Assembly (NCBI GenBank): GCA_023402175.1
Contig: JAEXCN010000355.1
Location: 1-64,000, forward strand
Source of the DNA: Pseudomonadota bacterium
Lineage (GTDB): Bacteria > Myxococcota_A > Polyangia > Polyangiales > Polyangiaceae
Direction: 5' to 3'
Length of the DNA: 64,000 nt
This document shows, one piece after another, positions 33,413 through 41,954 of this stretch. The notes under the pieces are model-generated. The model was not told where the DNA came from. It was given only the letters and a program-made list of their open reading frames with translations, and ran no database searches. Numbering within the stretch: position 1 is the first letter of the stretch; the number at the start of each line of letters is the position of its first letter. Both the position numbers and the translations under genes were made by a program.

Positions 33413-33942
33413 TGGCCACGTCCGCTGATGCGGTCGACGAAGATCTCGAATTCTTCCCGGGCGGCGCGTTGCCGCGAGTACACCGTCGCGAGCGGCACCT
33501 CGAGGAGCCTGGCCGCCTCGGGCCCGGTCATTCGTTCGATCTCCATGAGGACGAACACGTCGGCCTTCTCCTCGCTGAGCTCGTCGAGGAAGTGCCGAAC
33601 GAGGCGGCTCGCTTCACTCCGGGCGAGCGCTACGTCAGGCGCGTCGCCCGGCGCCGCCAGGAGGTCGGGGTCGACCGATGAGCCGAACGCGTACGGGCTC
33701 TTTCGCTGCAACGATCGCCGATGCTGCCGGACATAGCGGAGGAGGATCCGGAACAGCCACGTACGCAACGACGACCGCGCCTCGAAGTCGTCGAGCCGGC
33801 GGAACGCCGCCACGAAGACCTGCTGGACGACGTCGTCGGCCGCCGCTTCGTCGAGCCCCATCCTGAGGGCGGCTCGCCAGAGGTAGTCGACGTGTCCGTC
33901 GTAGATCTCGGCAAACGTGGGCGCCGGCTGGGCCGCCGTCAT
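33409..33942 (-). CDS. ECF RNA polymerase sigma factor, operon A gene 1
   Basis: A 177-residue ECF sigma factor. Sigma-2: YDGHVDYLWRAALRMGLDEA, DDVVQQVFVAAFRRLDDF, RTWLFRILLRYVRQHRR. Sigma-4: FVLMEIERMTGPEAARLLEV, LATVYSRQRAAREEFE. I use ATG 33942; a GTG at 33984 is possible. Its stop overlaps the candidate anti-sigma gene (ATGA). It heads a seven-gene operon of surface proteins and presumably drives it. Counterpart: 50741-51262. Confidence 0.92.
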   Translation of the reverse strand: MTAAQPAPTFAEIYDGHVDYLWRAALRMGLDEAAADDVVQQVFVAAFRRLDDFEARSSLRTWLFRILLRYVRQHRRSLQRKSPYAFGSSVDPDLLAAPGDAPDVALARSEASRLVRHFLDELSEEKADVFVLMEIERMTGPEAARLLEVPLATVYSRQRAAREEFEIFVDRISGRGQ

Positions 33943-33986
33943 CAGTGGCTCGGTACCAAATACCGTGTGGCGCGCCGTCGACACAC

Positions 33987-34008
33987 GCCACTGTGGCCGG
34001 TACCGGCC
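33987..34008. promoter_or_regulatory. Overlapping palindromes upstream of operon A
   Basis: GGCCGGTACCGGCC (33995-34008) is a perfect 14-base palindrome, and GCCACTGTGGC (33987-33997) overlaps it. They lie 45-66 bases before the sigma start and just past the stop of the gene at 34016. They may act as an operator of operon A, or as part of a terminator of the gene upstream, though no T-run follows. Confidence 0.35.
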
Positions 34009-34015
34009 GAATCTA

Positions 34016-34987
34016 TCAAAAGAGATCCCACAATCTCGCGATCCCGATGCCGACGGCGAAGGTCAGGGGCTCGAGACGGTGCAGGCGTCGCGAGCCGGAC
34101 GACGAATCGACGGAGAACGATAGTGCTTCCGTAGGCGCGCCGGCAGCGATCGTGAGGATCCCCTCGAAGCGCGGCGTGGGGCTCCATGAGAGGCGCGCCT
34201 CGGCCGTCGCGTTCGGAGTCCAGGTGACGGCGACGCGCGGCCGGCTCACGCCAAAACCTTCGGTTCCGATCCCCATGATACCGACGCCCAGACAAGGGCC
34301 TGCGCGGAACTGCCCCGCGGACAGCAGCCAGCATCCGGCAAACCTCGCTCCGAAGAAGCGAAAGTAGGCGCCCTTGTTTGGTTCGGTCGCGAGGCTCTCG
34401 CCCATGCGCGGCGAGACTTGTCCCTCGACGCCGACAAGGAGGCTCCCGCTCGAGACCGCCAACATCGGACGGACGGTGGAGATCGGTCGAGGCAGCGCGA
34501 GAGCTTCCAGCCCGAGGCCCAGTCCTAAATGAAGCTTCGCGTGCAGCACCGTGCGTCCGGATGACCCTGGTGTATACGGATGAGCTTCTGGACGCGACGG
34601 CGGAGGCGACTCGAGAGGCCGAGCTTCCGGCGCGAGGGCAAGGGCGACGAGCAACGCGGCCGCGTCGGCGATCTCGCCGCACGTCGTGCCTTCCACGTCG
34701 CGCTCGTCGTATGCCGATCCGACGCGCAGCGTGACGTGGGCGCGGTACTCGCCCGACACGGCGACGACGACGACCCGTGCGTGAGCCTCGCGCTCGATCC
34801 GTCGAGGCGCCATTCGCTCGACCTCGGCGAGAACGTGCGCGCGCGAGGGGCACTCGTCCGGCGCCGCCCATTCGAATTCGAGCTTGTCGCGCACGGGCGA
34901 CGGTGGCTCCGCGGCGGCCTCACGCGGAGCAACCAGCGTCAGGAGAGCTCCGACGGCAAGCCCCGTAAGCCATCCATGATCGGTCAC
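34016..34987 (-). CDS. Exported protein, probable outer-membrane beta-barrel
   Basis: A 323-residue protein from the GTG at 34987, with a signal peptide (WLTGLAVGALLTLVAPREAA). The first domain (DECPSRAHVLAEVERMAPRR, YRAHVTLRVGSAYDERDVEG, CGEIADAAALLVALALAP) is typical of a family of uncharacterised myxobacterial secreted proteins. The second half looks like barrel strands (LGLGLGLEALALPRPISTVR, GSLLVGVEGQVSPRMG, PRVAVTWTPNATAEARLSWS, and a terminal VGIGIARLWDLF with final Phe). It is on the same strand as operon A, about 75 bases upstream, so readthrough is possible. Confidence 0.72.
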   Translation of the reverse strand: MTDHGWLTGLAVGALLTLVAPREAAAEPPSPVRDKLEFEWAAPDECPSRAHVLAEVERMAPRRIEREAHARVVVVAVSGEYRAHVTLRVGSAYDERDVEGTTCGEIADAAALLVALALAPEARPLESPPPSRPEAHPYTPGSSGRTVLHAKLHLGLGLGLEALALPRPISTVRPMLAVSSGSLLVGVEGQVSPRMGESLATEPNKGAYFRFFGARFAGCWLLSAGQFRAGPCLGVGIMGIGTEGFGVSRPRVAVTWTPNATAEARLSWSPTPRFEGILTIAAGAPTEALSFSVDSSSGSRRLHRLEPLTFAVGIGIARLWDLF

Positions 34988-35234
34988 GAGCAGCGGAAGG
35001 TCTCGTCGCGGGGGTAGACATCGCGAGCTTACACGCCGTCCCGGAGGCCGGCTACACCTCCCAAGCGCGGTCCGGCGAACATCCACGCGCAGGAATGGCT
35101 CGCCGAGCTCTTGCGCCTCCTCGAAGCGAATCCTGGACTCGTCGCGCGATGCCGCCAACAGCTCGCGGACAATGCGAGGTTGACCGGCACCCGCGCAGCC
35201 GTGATTTCACGGGCGCCATGGCCGCGTCCACGGC

Positions 35235-36203
35235 TCACGGTCCTTGCCAGATCTCCCGTACGGTCCCATCGGGGCTGAGCGACTCGGCAATGTCGACGCC
35301 GGCTTCCCGGCGGATGCGAAGGAGCCTTCCGTGACCGTCGTCGACATGAGGGGACATCCCGCAATCGATTCGAAATAGCGCTCCTCCGAAACCGACGGCG
35401 ATCTCGCCACGCGCCCCGAGAGCATCGGGCTGATGGCCGAAGACGATATGCCGGGCGCCAACGGCCGCGGCGTAGGAGGCGGCCCTGGAATCGCTGCCGG
35501 AGTACCACTCCCGCGATTCAAGAATCGAGTCGGCTCCGATGACTACTGCGTCGGCGTAGTCGTGCGCGGCAACGCCTGCCCTGATCGCTCGTTCGAGATC
35601 GGCCGTCGACCGTCCGTGCGTGTTGCCCGCGTGCGCGAAGAACCAAGCACCGACTCTTGCGGCGAATGGTTGCTCGCGAAGCCACTTGCCGTGAATGTCG
35701 CTGCCGTTGGCGACCTCGACGGGCCTCAGACCCCACGCTCGTATCTCGTGATCGACGCCATCGGCTTTCGTCGCCTTGTCGTTCTCGGGATCATAGAGAA
35801 ACTCCGCTTCATGATTGCCGAGCGTGAAGATCGCGCGACCGCCCGCGGCGATGGCCTGCGGTTCGAGTGCGCGGAGCAAGTCGAAGGCCTCGAGTGGGGA
35901 TGGACCTTTGTCCATCACGTCGCCCGTCATCACGAAGACCGCTTCCCCCGCACTCCATCGAACGTCCCGCGGTGCCGGAGGCCGCCCCTCGATCACGTGG
36001 TGCGCGACCAAGAGGTCCACCATGCGATCGTATCCACCGTGCACGTCGCTCATGGCGTAGATGGTCGCTGGCGCATCCATCTCCACCACAGCCGGATGCG
36101 CCGACCAGTCACGTGGAGGTGACACGACCGCGTACGGCACGCGCTCATGGCCACCGCAACCGAACAGTGCGAGAGCCACCAACGAGACGAACGACAGGCG
36201 CAT
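35235..36203 (-). CDS. Calcineurin-like metallophosphoesterase lipoprotein
   Basis: A 322-residue phosphoesterase with the full metal-site set: AMSDVHGGYDRM, VFVMTGDVMDKGP, FTLGNHEAEFL, FFAHAGNTHG and IVFGHQPDALG. A signal with lipobox LFGC from ATG 36203 places it outside the inner membrane; the frame is open to 36260. It resembles the Shewanella-type periplasmic phosphatases and ApaH-like serine/threonine phosphatases. Substrate unknown. Monocistronic. Confidence 0.9.
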   Translation of the reverse strand: MRLSFVSLVALALFGCGGHERVPYAVVSPPRDWSAHPAVVEMDAPATIYAMSDVHGGYDRMVDLLVAHHVIEGRPPAPRDVRWSAGEAVFVMTGDVMDKGPSPLEAFDLLRALEPQAIAAGGRAIFTLGNHEAEFLYDPENDKATKADGVDHEIRAWGLRPVEVANGSDIHGKWLREQPFAARVGAWFFAHAGNTHGRSTADLERAIRAGVAAHDYADAVVIGADSILESREWYSGSDSRAASYAAAVGARHIVFGHQPDALGARGEIAVGFGGALFRIDCGMSPHVDDGHGRLLRIRREAGVDIAESLSPDGTVREIWQGP

Positions 36204-36277
36204 CACCGAGAAGGTTAACGCGGCCTCGTCATCGAGGAAGGCCACCCGCTGCGACATCATCGTGAGTGCTCACTTCA

Positions 36278-36949
36278 TCAGTCCTTCTTCGAGCGCCTTC
36301 GACGCCGCTCGATCACACTCGAAGACGCCAGTGACTCCGAGCTTCCCACGATTGGGGCCGCGCGCGCGGTCACCGCTGCGACCTTCTTCAGCGATATGAA
36401 ATACCCGTCGAAGGCAGTGAGCTTCAGACGCCGTGGCGCGGCCTCGAACGTCGCGTAGGTCCCCATCACCGAGCGATCGGCGTAGATGACGTCAATCTGG
36501 AAGGACACGTCGTTGTATTCCGCGCTCATCGGCGGTGAGATCTCGTAGGCGGCCGCGTCGTCGATTCCCGTGAGGCGCGAAATCCCCTTCTGCGAGTCCT
36601 CCGAGAGCCAGTAAACATGCCCGTCATCGGTGAACTCGAGGCCAATCCGCTCGAGATTGGCGCGGGACGGCAGGCGGCCGTCACCGGGGCAGTAAATCCA
36701 GTGACGGCTCAGAAGCGCGACGAGCTGATCGACAGTCGTGTAGCTCTCGACCGAGCCGTGCGGTGACGTACAGGCTGCCAGCGACGATTCGAGGTCCTCG
36801 CCAGAGAAGGTCAGCGCGCTCGTGCTCGATGGCGACATCGGATCGGGCGCCGGACGACGTTCGGTGCCGACCGAGCCACCACATCCGGTGCTCGACGAGA
36901 CTACGACGACGAGTCCGAGGGCAAAGAGAAAGGATTGGGGTTGTCGCAC
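36278..36949 (-). CDS. Hypothetical lipoprotein
   Basis: A 223-residue protein from GTG 36949, which has an excellent AAGGAG six bases upstream; this rules out the longer open frame to 37132. Signal with lipobox SSTGC. The mature domain contains two Cys (LAACTSPHG, WIYCPGDG) and a likely sandwich fold (IGLEFTDDGHVYWLSED, VSFQIDVIYADRSVMGTYAT, LKLTAFDGYFISLKKV). The C-terminus is basic (ERRRRRSKKD). Family unknown. Confidence 0.72.
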   Translation of the reverse strand: MRQPQSFLFALGLVVVVSSSTGCGGSVGTERRPAPDPMSPSSTSALTFSGEDLESSLAACTSPHGSVESYTTVDQLVALLSRHWIYCPGDGRLPSRANLERIGLEFTDDGHVYWLSEDSQKGISRLTGIDDAAAYEISPPMSAEYNDVSFQIDVIYADRSVMGTYATFEAAPRRLKLTAFDGYFISLKKVAAVTARAAPIVGSSESLASSSVIERRRRRSKKD

Positions 36950-37207
36950 GGTGATCTCCTTCACTCTCTCTCCAGGCCGAGCGCGGCGAGGATCGTGATC
37001 GGCCCGCACGCATATTTTCGAAAGGCACCACTCACGATCCGGCCACGAGCATCGAGCGTGCCACCTCGCCCATGCCCACGACCCGAGCGCGAATCGCAGA
37101 GTCCGCATCGACATGCATGACACCCGGATCACGGTGAGCCACGCCCCGCTCGTGTGCCAGGTCTGTCGTGACCGTCCTAGGTCAAGGTGCCGACGCCGGG
37201 CCCTCGC

Positions 37208-38635
37208 TCAACTACCGCTGGCCAAATTCCATGAGCACCGCAGCACTCCCGCGTCGACCGTCATCCAATAGAGCGTGTTCCGGAGAGCGAAGAGGGCGTC
37301 GTTGTCCACGTGGATCAGCGAGCTGCGGAGGGCTGCGTTCGCGTCTTGTCCGCCCAATGGGTTCTGCCAGAGACCGGCTGAGGCGATCGCGAGGACCCGG
37401 GCCGGCGCCGCTGAGCGTTCCTTACCGAACGCGCTCGTGAGCGTTCCTTCGACCGACGCTGCGAGGGCGACCGGCGAGCGCGTGCCGCCGGGCGAGCGCG
37501 ATAGGTCGAGCGGTGAAGTCCGCGCGATCTCGGCGTTCGCGCTCGATGTGGCAAGCACCTGCAGCGCCGCCTCCGGCTGCGCGTCCGGGCGCACCGTGAC
37601 GCTGGAGGCAAACGGAAGCACGAGGCGATCGGTTCGCCACAGCGGGAGCGAGGCGTTTCGCAGTCCGCTCTTGTCGACGACGACGAAAGAAGGAGCGGCC
37701 TCCGCTTCACGCCTCTTCAACGATTGCGTCTCGTCGAGCACGGCGTCGTTTCCGATCTCGATGCCGTAACCTCGCAGGAGACGGTCGAGGCCGTGCCGTT
37801 CCAGGTCCGCCTTCTGTGTATCGTCCGCACGCACCTGCACGGCGCTCGTCACGACGACGAGCGAGTGACCACGCAGGACAAATCGATCGATCGCGCGGAG
37901 CTCGTCTTCCGAGAGATCCGATTTCGGCTGAAGCACGATCAATCCGTCGAGTGACGGATCGATCGAAGGCTGCCGCCGGAGGTCGACATCGACGAACCTG
38001 AAAATCGGTATTGCCTTGGCGATCAACGACGCGACCGAGTCTCTGCCGAGCAGTGGATCGGAGAGCGACGCTTCACCGTGTCCGGTGAGGACTCCGATTT
38101 TGCGCTGCACCATCCCGCCACGGTCACGGATCGTGCGGAGCCGCAAGTGGATCGATAGCCCGATGTTCCTCGAAGCATCAGGGTCGATCGCCTCGATCCT
38201 GTCTTCTACGGCCCCGTAGGTGAACCGGATTCCGAAGAACGCCCTCTCCTTGGCCTTCGATGCTTCGTTCCAGACGACGCGGCCATTCTCGTCGAACGGG
38301 ATCTTCGCGAGGTCCGCCGCACGCGCGCGCTCGCTCACGGCGGGCTCATCGGCGTCGGAGACCGTGACGTGGAGCCGGCCGCCCGACGCTTCGCGATACG
38401 GTCTGAGCTCCTCCTCGAGGCGACCGACGAACCGCTCGACGGCCGGCACTCGCCGGGTTGCGATGATCTCGACGTGAAGATCGATCGGCAGCCCCTTCAC
38501 GACGTCGGTTGCGCCCGGGCACGCCGCGAGCACTGTCGGTGACGGGGCCGCCGCGATCTTTGCTGGCCGCGCGGAGGGCCCGCAAGCAGCAAGTGCGACG
38601 AACGCCGACGCGAGTAGATGCCTCTGCGAGATCAC
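37208..38635 (-). CDS. GldG-like ABC-transporter auxiliary protein, lipoprotein
   Basis: A 475-residue protein from GTG 38635 with lipobox LAAC. It matches the GldG / ABC-type uncharacterised transport-system family: an N-terminal thioredoxin-like part (LPIDLHVEIIATRRVPAVER, LEEELRPYREASGGRLHVTV), FFGIRFTYGAVEDRIEAIDP, KIGVLTGHGEASLSDP and SEDELRAIDRFVLRGHSLVV. It lacks the usual N-terminal permease partners and TM, and no ABC ATPase or permease gene is adjacent, which is odd; it may have been left by gene loss or work with a distant transporter. Confidence 0.78.
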   Translation of the reverse strand: MISQRHLLASAFVALAACGPSARPAKIAAAPSPTVLAACPGATDVVKGLPIDLHVEIIATRRVPAVERFVGRLEEELRPYREASGGRLHVTVSDADEPAVSERARAADLAKIPFDENGRVVWNEASKAKERAFFGIRFTYGAVEDRIEAIDPDASRNIGLSIHLRLRTIRDRGGMVQRKIGVLTGHGEASLSDPLLGRDSVASLIAKAIPIFRFVDVDLRRQPSIDPSLDGLIVLQPKSDLSEDELRAIDRFVLRGHSLVVVTSAVQVRADDTQKADLERHGLDRLLRGYGIEIGNDAVLDETQSLKRREAEAAPSFVVVDKSGLRNASLPLWRTDRLVLPFASSVTVRPDAQPEAALQVLATSSANAEIARTSPLDLSRSPGGTRSPVALAASVEGTLTSAFGKERSAAPARVLAIASAGLWQNPLGGQDANAALRSSLIHVDNDALFALRNTLYWMTVDAGVLRCSWNLASGS

Positions 38636-38776
38636 GATCTCGCTGGTACTACTTCGACGACGCCGCCGGCAAGCGTCGGCCAACTGGAAGTCGGCACGAG
38701 CGCGGCTGCCCGTCGTCTGCCGATCGCGGCGCTTGGCACGGATTCGCTGTTGCCGAGTCGCGCCTTGGCCAGTCCG

Positions 38777-39937
38777 TCAGTCGCTCTTCGTCGAGCTGCC
38801 GTACTGCAGCTCGAGGCGCGGGAAGCGATCGTGGTTCTTGTGCATCGTGACCTGGTACGTGAAGGCGGCGCCCTTCTCGCCCATGAGCGCTGCCCAGTGG
38901 AGGAAGAAGTGCCAGAGGCGGTACCAGCGCTCGCCGTAGGCCTTCACGACCTCGGCTCGATTCGACGTCCACAGGTCGCGCCACGCGCGCAGCGTGAGGA
39001 CGTAGTGGGCGCTCATCCGCTCGACGTCCTCGATCTCGAAACCTGCGTCCTCGGCGGCGCGCAGCATGCTCGAGAGCGGCAAGCTCGCGTCAGCGCCGGG
39101 GAAGATGTACCGGTTCATGAAGAGCGCCCAGATCAGGTCCTCCGGCTTCAGCATGAGCGCGGTCAGCGGATTCTGCGGCTGATAGAGCTTCCGGATGCCC
39201 GTCCACTGGAGGACGAAGAGCCCGTCGTCCGCGAGGAGCTCGTGGACCTTCTTGAAGTAGTCGGCGAGGTTCTTCACCCCGACGTGCTCGACCATCTCGA
39301 GGCTGACGATCTTGTCGAAGCGCCCGGTCACGTTGCGGTAGTCCCGCACTTCGACCTTCGCGCGATCGGTGACGCCGTACGCGGCGATGCGTGAAGTCCC
39401 GAAGTCGACCTGCTCGCGCGCGAGCGTCACGCCGTGCGCCCGCACGCCGAAGTCACGGGCCGCACGAGCGACGAACGTCCCCCAACCGCAGCCGATGTCG
39501 AGGAGCGACTCGCCGGGCGACAAGCGGAGCTTCGTGCAGGCCCGATCGATCTTGCGGTACTGCGCGTCCTCGAGCGACATCGCTGGCGACTCGAACGATG
39601 CGGCCGTGTAGACCATCGACTCGCCGAGGAACCAGCCGAAGAAGTCGTTCCCGCGGTTGTAGTGCTCGCCGACGATACGGCTGTCCTGCTTCTTCGAGTG
39701 GATCGCGACCTCGGGAAGGAAGTTCGTGATCGCCCACTTCACGTGCGACTCGGTGAGCCGGAACGACAACGTCTCGTGCCTCGACTCGAAGAACGGCTCC
39801 CACCTGTCGGCGGGGATGTCGACGCGGCCATCGATGTACGCCTCGTAAAGATCCGACATCGGCACGCGCTTGCCCCTCCACGCCTGGGCGAGACGGGGAT
39901 CGTCGAAGGTCACGAAGTCGTGGAGGCTCATGCTCAT
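38777..39937 (-). CDS. Cyclopropane-fatty-acyl-phospholipid synthase family methyltransferase
   Basis: A 386-residue SAM-dependent enzyme. The SAM site is LLDIGCGWGTFVARAARDFG; VTLAREQVDFG, SLEMVEHVGVKNLADYFKKV and GLFVLQWTGIRKLYQPQNPL match CFA synthases, as does YNRGNDFFGWFLGESMVYTA. It would methylenate double bonds in membrane phospholipid acyl chains, or be a related fatty-acid methyltransferase. The start ATG is 39937 (39931 is possible). It is divergent from a TetR regulator with a palindrome between them, so probably repressed by it. Confidence 0.93.
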   Translation of the reverse strand: MSMSLHDFVTFDDPRLAQAWRGKRVPMSDLYEAYIDGRVDIPADRWEPFFESRHETLSFRLTESHVKWAITNFLPEVAIHSKKQDSRIVGEHYNRGNDFFGWFLGESMVYTAASFESPAMSLEDAQYRKIDRACTKLRLSPGESLLDIGCGWGTFVARAARDFGVRAHGVTLAREQVDFGTSRIAAYGVTDRAKVEVRDYRNVTGRFDKIVSLEMVEHVGVKNLADYFKKVHELLADDGLFVLQWTGIRKLYQPQNPLTALMLKPEDLIWALFMNRYIFPGADASLPLSSMLRAAEDAGFEIEDVERMSAHYVLTLRAWRDLWTSNRAEVVKAYGERWYRLWHFFLHWAALMGEKGAAFTYQVTMHKNHDRFPRLELQYGSSTKSD

Positions 39938-39948
39938 ACGAGTGAGCT

Positions 39949-39963
39949 GTACACCCTGTGTAC
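39949..39963. promoter_or_regulatory. Inverted-repeat operator between CFA synthase and TetR genes
   Basis: GTACAC-CCT-GTGTAC is a 6-3-6 inverted repeat, 12 bases upstream of the CFA synthase ATG and 80 bases before the divergent TetR start; a further GGTAC follows nearby. Position and symmetry suit a TetR-family dimer blocking the CFA synthase promoter. Confidence 0.5.
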
Positions 39964-40042
39964 CACCGGTACAAGCCATCTTTACGGCACTTCATGCACG
40001 CGCGGGAGTGACGTCCCCGGATCGTCGTGATAGCGACACGTC

Positions 40043-40666
40043 GTGGCCCGCCCGCCCTTCCAGCAGCTTCCGCGCGAACGTCGGGAGGAAATCCTCGGCG
40101 TCGCCGCCGCCGAGTTCGCGCGCTCGGGGTTCCACGGGACCTCGTACAACCAGCTGCTCGAACGGCTGCAGCTCGGGAAGAGCTCCGCCTACTACTACTT
40201 CGAGGGCAAGCGAGACCTGTTCCTCACGGTCCTCCAGCGCTGCTACGGAGCGTACTTCGCCGGCATCGAGCAGCTCGAACGCCCGACCAGCGCTTCCCAC
40301 TACTGGGACTACGTCCGTAGGGCGACCGTGCTGGGCTACGAATTCATGATCGAGGATCCCACCTCCGCGCATCTGATGCAGTGCATGCAGCGCGAAGAGG
40401 CGCTCCTCGGCGAGCTCGTCTCGAGCGAGCTCCTTGCGTCGATGCAGGACTACTGGGACGAGATGATCAACAGTGGACAGCGGCTCGGCGCGATTCGGTC
40501 AGACTTGCCCCGGAACCTCCTCGTCGCCACCCTTCGTGACATCGGGATGACCTTCGATCGATGGTTCATCACTGCGCGCAGCCAGGGCCGTGATGCGCCC
40601 ACGCCCGAGCAGGCCGCGATGCTGTACACGGACGTCGCCAGGCGCATCTGCGCGCCGACGAGCTGA
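40043..40666 (+). CDS. TetR/AcrR-family transcriptional regulator
   Basis: A 207-residue regulator with an N-terminal TetR helix-turn-helix (REEILGVAAAEFARSGFHGT, YNQLLERLQLGKSSAYYYFE, KRDLFLTVLQRCYGAYFAGI) and a helical ligand-binding domain. GTG start. It is divergent from the CFA synthase gene and so is the likely repressor of it, sensing a lipid or envelope-active compound (inferred). Confidence 0.94.
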   Translation: MARPPFQQLPRERREEILGVAAAEFARSGFHGTSYNQLLERLQLGKSSAYYYFEGKRDLFLTVLQRCYGAYFAGIEQLERPTSASHYWDYVRRATVLGYEFMIEDPTSAHLMQCMQREEALLGELVSSELLASMQDYWDEMINSGQRLGAIRSDLPRNLLVATLRDIGMTFDRWFITARSQGRDAPTPEQAAMLYTDVARRICAPTS

Positions 40667-40677
40667 CGCGTCACGCG

Positions 40678-41838
40678 CTACGCGCGACCGATCGCGAGAA
40701 GCGTTTCGGTCGGCTCCTGGAGCACCTCGGACGTCGTCGCAGAGCGGCCGGCGAGCGAGAGCAGGCGCATCAGGATGCGGTCGCGAAGCCAGCGGCCGAG
40801 CGGGTTCGTGATCTCGGCCACCGCGCCGAGCCTCGCCGCCATCCGCGCGACCCGCGCGACGGCGCTCCGCCGCCGCTGCTGGTAGCGCGCGAATGCGGTC
40901 TGGAGATCGTCGGCGCGACGCACTTCGTCGAGGAGTACGGCCACGTCGACGAGCGCGCTGTTCGCGCCCTGACCAAGATTCGGGGCCATCGCGTGCGCCG
41001 CATCGCCGACGAGCACCTGCCGCCCATCGAACCACCGCTGGCACTCCACGCGCAGCACCTGGTTGAAAAGCAAATCATCCCAATGCTCGACGCCAGCGAG
41101 GATCTGCGCGGCGGGCGGATATGCGCGCGCCCATGCAGAACGGAACCCGTCGAGATCGCGCTCCGCGAGTGCACGGCGAACGTCGCGGCCACCGACCGAC
41201 GCGAAGGCGTACGTACCGCCGCGAACCGCAAAGCTGCCGAACAAGCCAGCCGCGGTCCACGCTTCCTCGCCACGCGCGCCATCACATGCGACGAGCACGC
41301 GGACGTAGCTGACCCCTGGCGGGCTCACGTTGGCTCCGTGGTCGCCCGCCGCTCGAATCCGGGAGTGCACGCCGTCGGCACCGATCACGAGATCGCCGCG
41401 CAGGTGATGCGCACCATCCTTCGTCCGAACCTCGATCCCCCCGAGGCGATCGCTTCCGATCACCTCGGCCCCGAAGCAGCGCTCGATTCTCGGCTCGGAG
41501 GCGACCGCATCGAGCAGCACTTGCTGCAGATCGCTTCGTCGGAGCATCAGGACCTTCGGCGTCGGGCCTGGCGGTGCAAACAGCACGCGACCATTGCTGT
41601 CGACGATCCGCGGCGCCGGAACGGGCGCGCCGACGGCATCGATCGCAGGCCCCAACCCGATCGACTCGAGCACGGCAAGGCCGTTCTCGGCGATCCCGAT
41701 GCCCGCTCCGACCGCCTTGGGATCGGCGATCCGCTCGACGAGGGTGACTCGGGCGCCAGCGCGCGCGAAGAGGAGCGCTGCACCGGCACCGGCGGTCGCG
41801 CCGCCGACGACGATGACGTGAAGAGCGTCGATGTTCAT
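40678..41838 (-). CDS. FAD-dependent monooxygenase (aromatic hydroxylase type)
   Basis: A 386-residue flavoprotein hydroxylase. It begins with the Rossmann FAD motif VIVVGGATAGAGAALLFARA (slightly unusual GGATAGAGA in place of GAGxxG), has DG in GDLVIGADGVHSRIR, and GD in RQVLVGDAAHAMAPNLGQGA. Related enzymes hydroxylate salicylate, kynurenine or polyketide rings; substrate not readable. The ATG at 41838 starts the FAD motif. It is convergent with the TetR gene and divergent from the AraC gene, which may regulate it. Confidence 0.92.
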   Translation of the reverse strand: MNIDALHVIVVGGATAGAGAALLFARAGARVTLVERIADPKAVGAGIGIAENGLAVLESIGLGPAIDAVGAPVPAPRIVDSNGRVLFAPPGPTPKVLMLRRSDLQQVLLDAVASEPRIERCFGAEVIGSDRLGGIEVRTKDGAHHLRGDLVIGADGVHSRIRAAGDHGANVSPPGVSYVRVLVACDGARGEEAWTAAGLFGSFAVRGGTYAFASVGGRDVRRALAERDLDGFRSAWARAYPPAAQILAGVEHWDDLLFNQVLRVECQRWFDGRQVLVGDAAHAMAPNLGQGANSALVDVAVLLDEVRRADDLQTAFARYQQRRRSAVARVARMAARLGAVAEITNPLGRWLRDRILMRLLSLAGRSATTSEVLQEPTETLLAIGRA

Positions 41839-41954
41839 GCCTTCGAGCTTGGCACTGCGCGCCGTCATCTACGATGAACCGAGCCGCCAGCTTTGTGACA
41901 TTGGCCGCCAGCGCGCCCGTTGTGGGCCAAGCGCGTTGTGGGAATATTCGGGCG

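Noticed and set aside
35018..35215. Helix-like plus-strand segment (AQEWLAELLRLLEANPGLVA) with no start codon
   Set aside because: Both strands give protein-like text with similar third-position bias, and neither has a start or complete domain; possibly a gene fragment, not callable.
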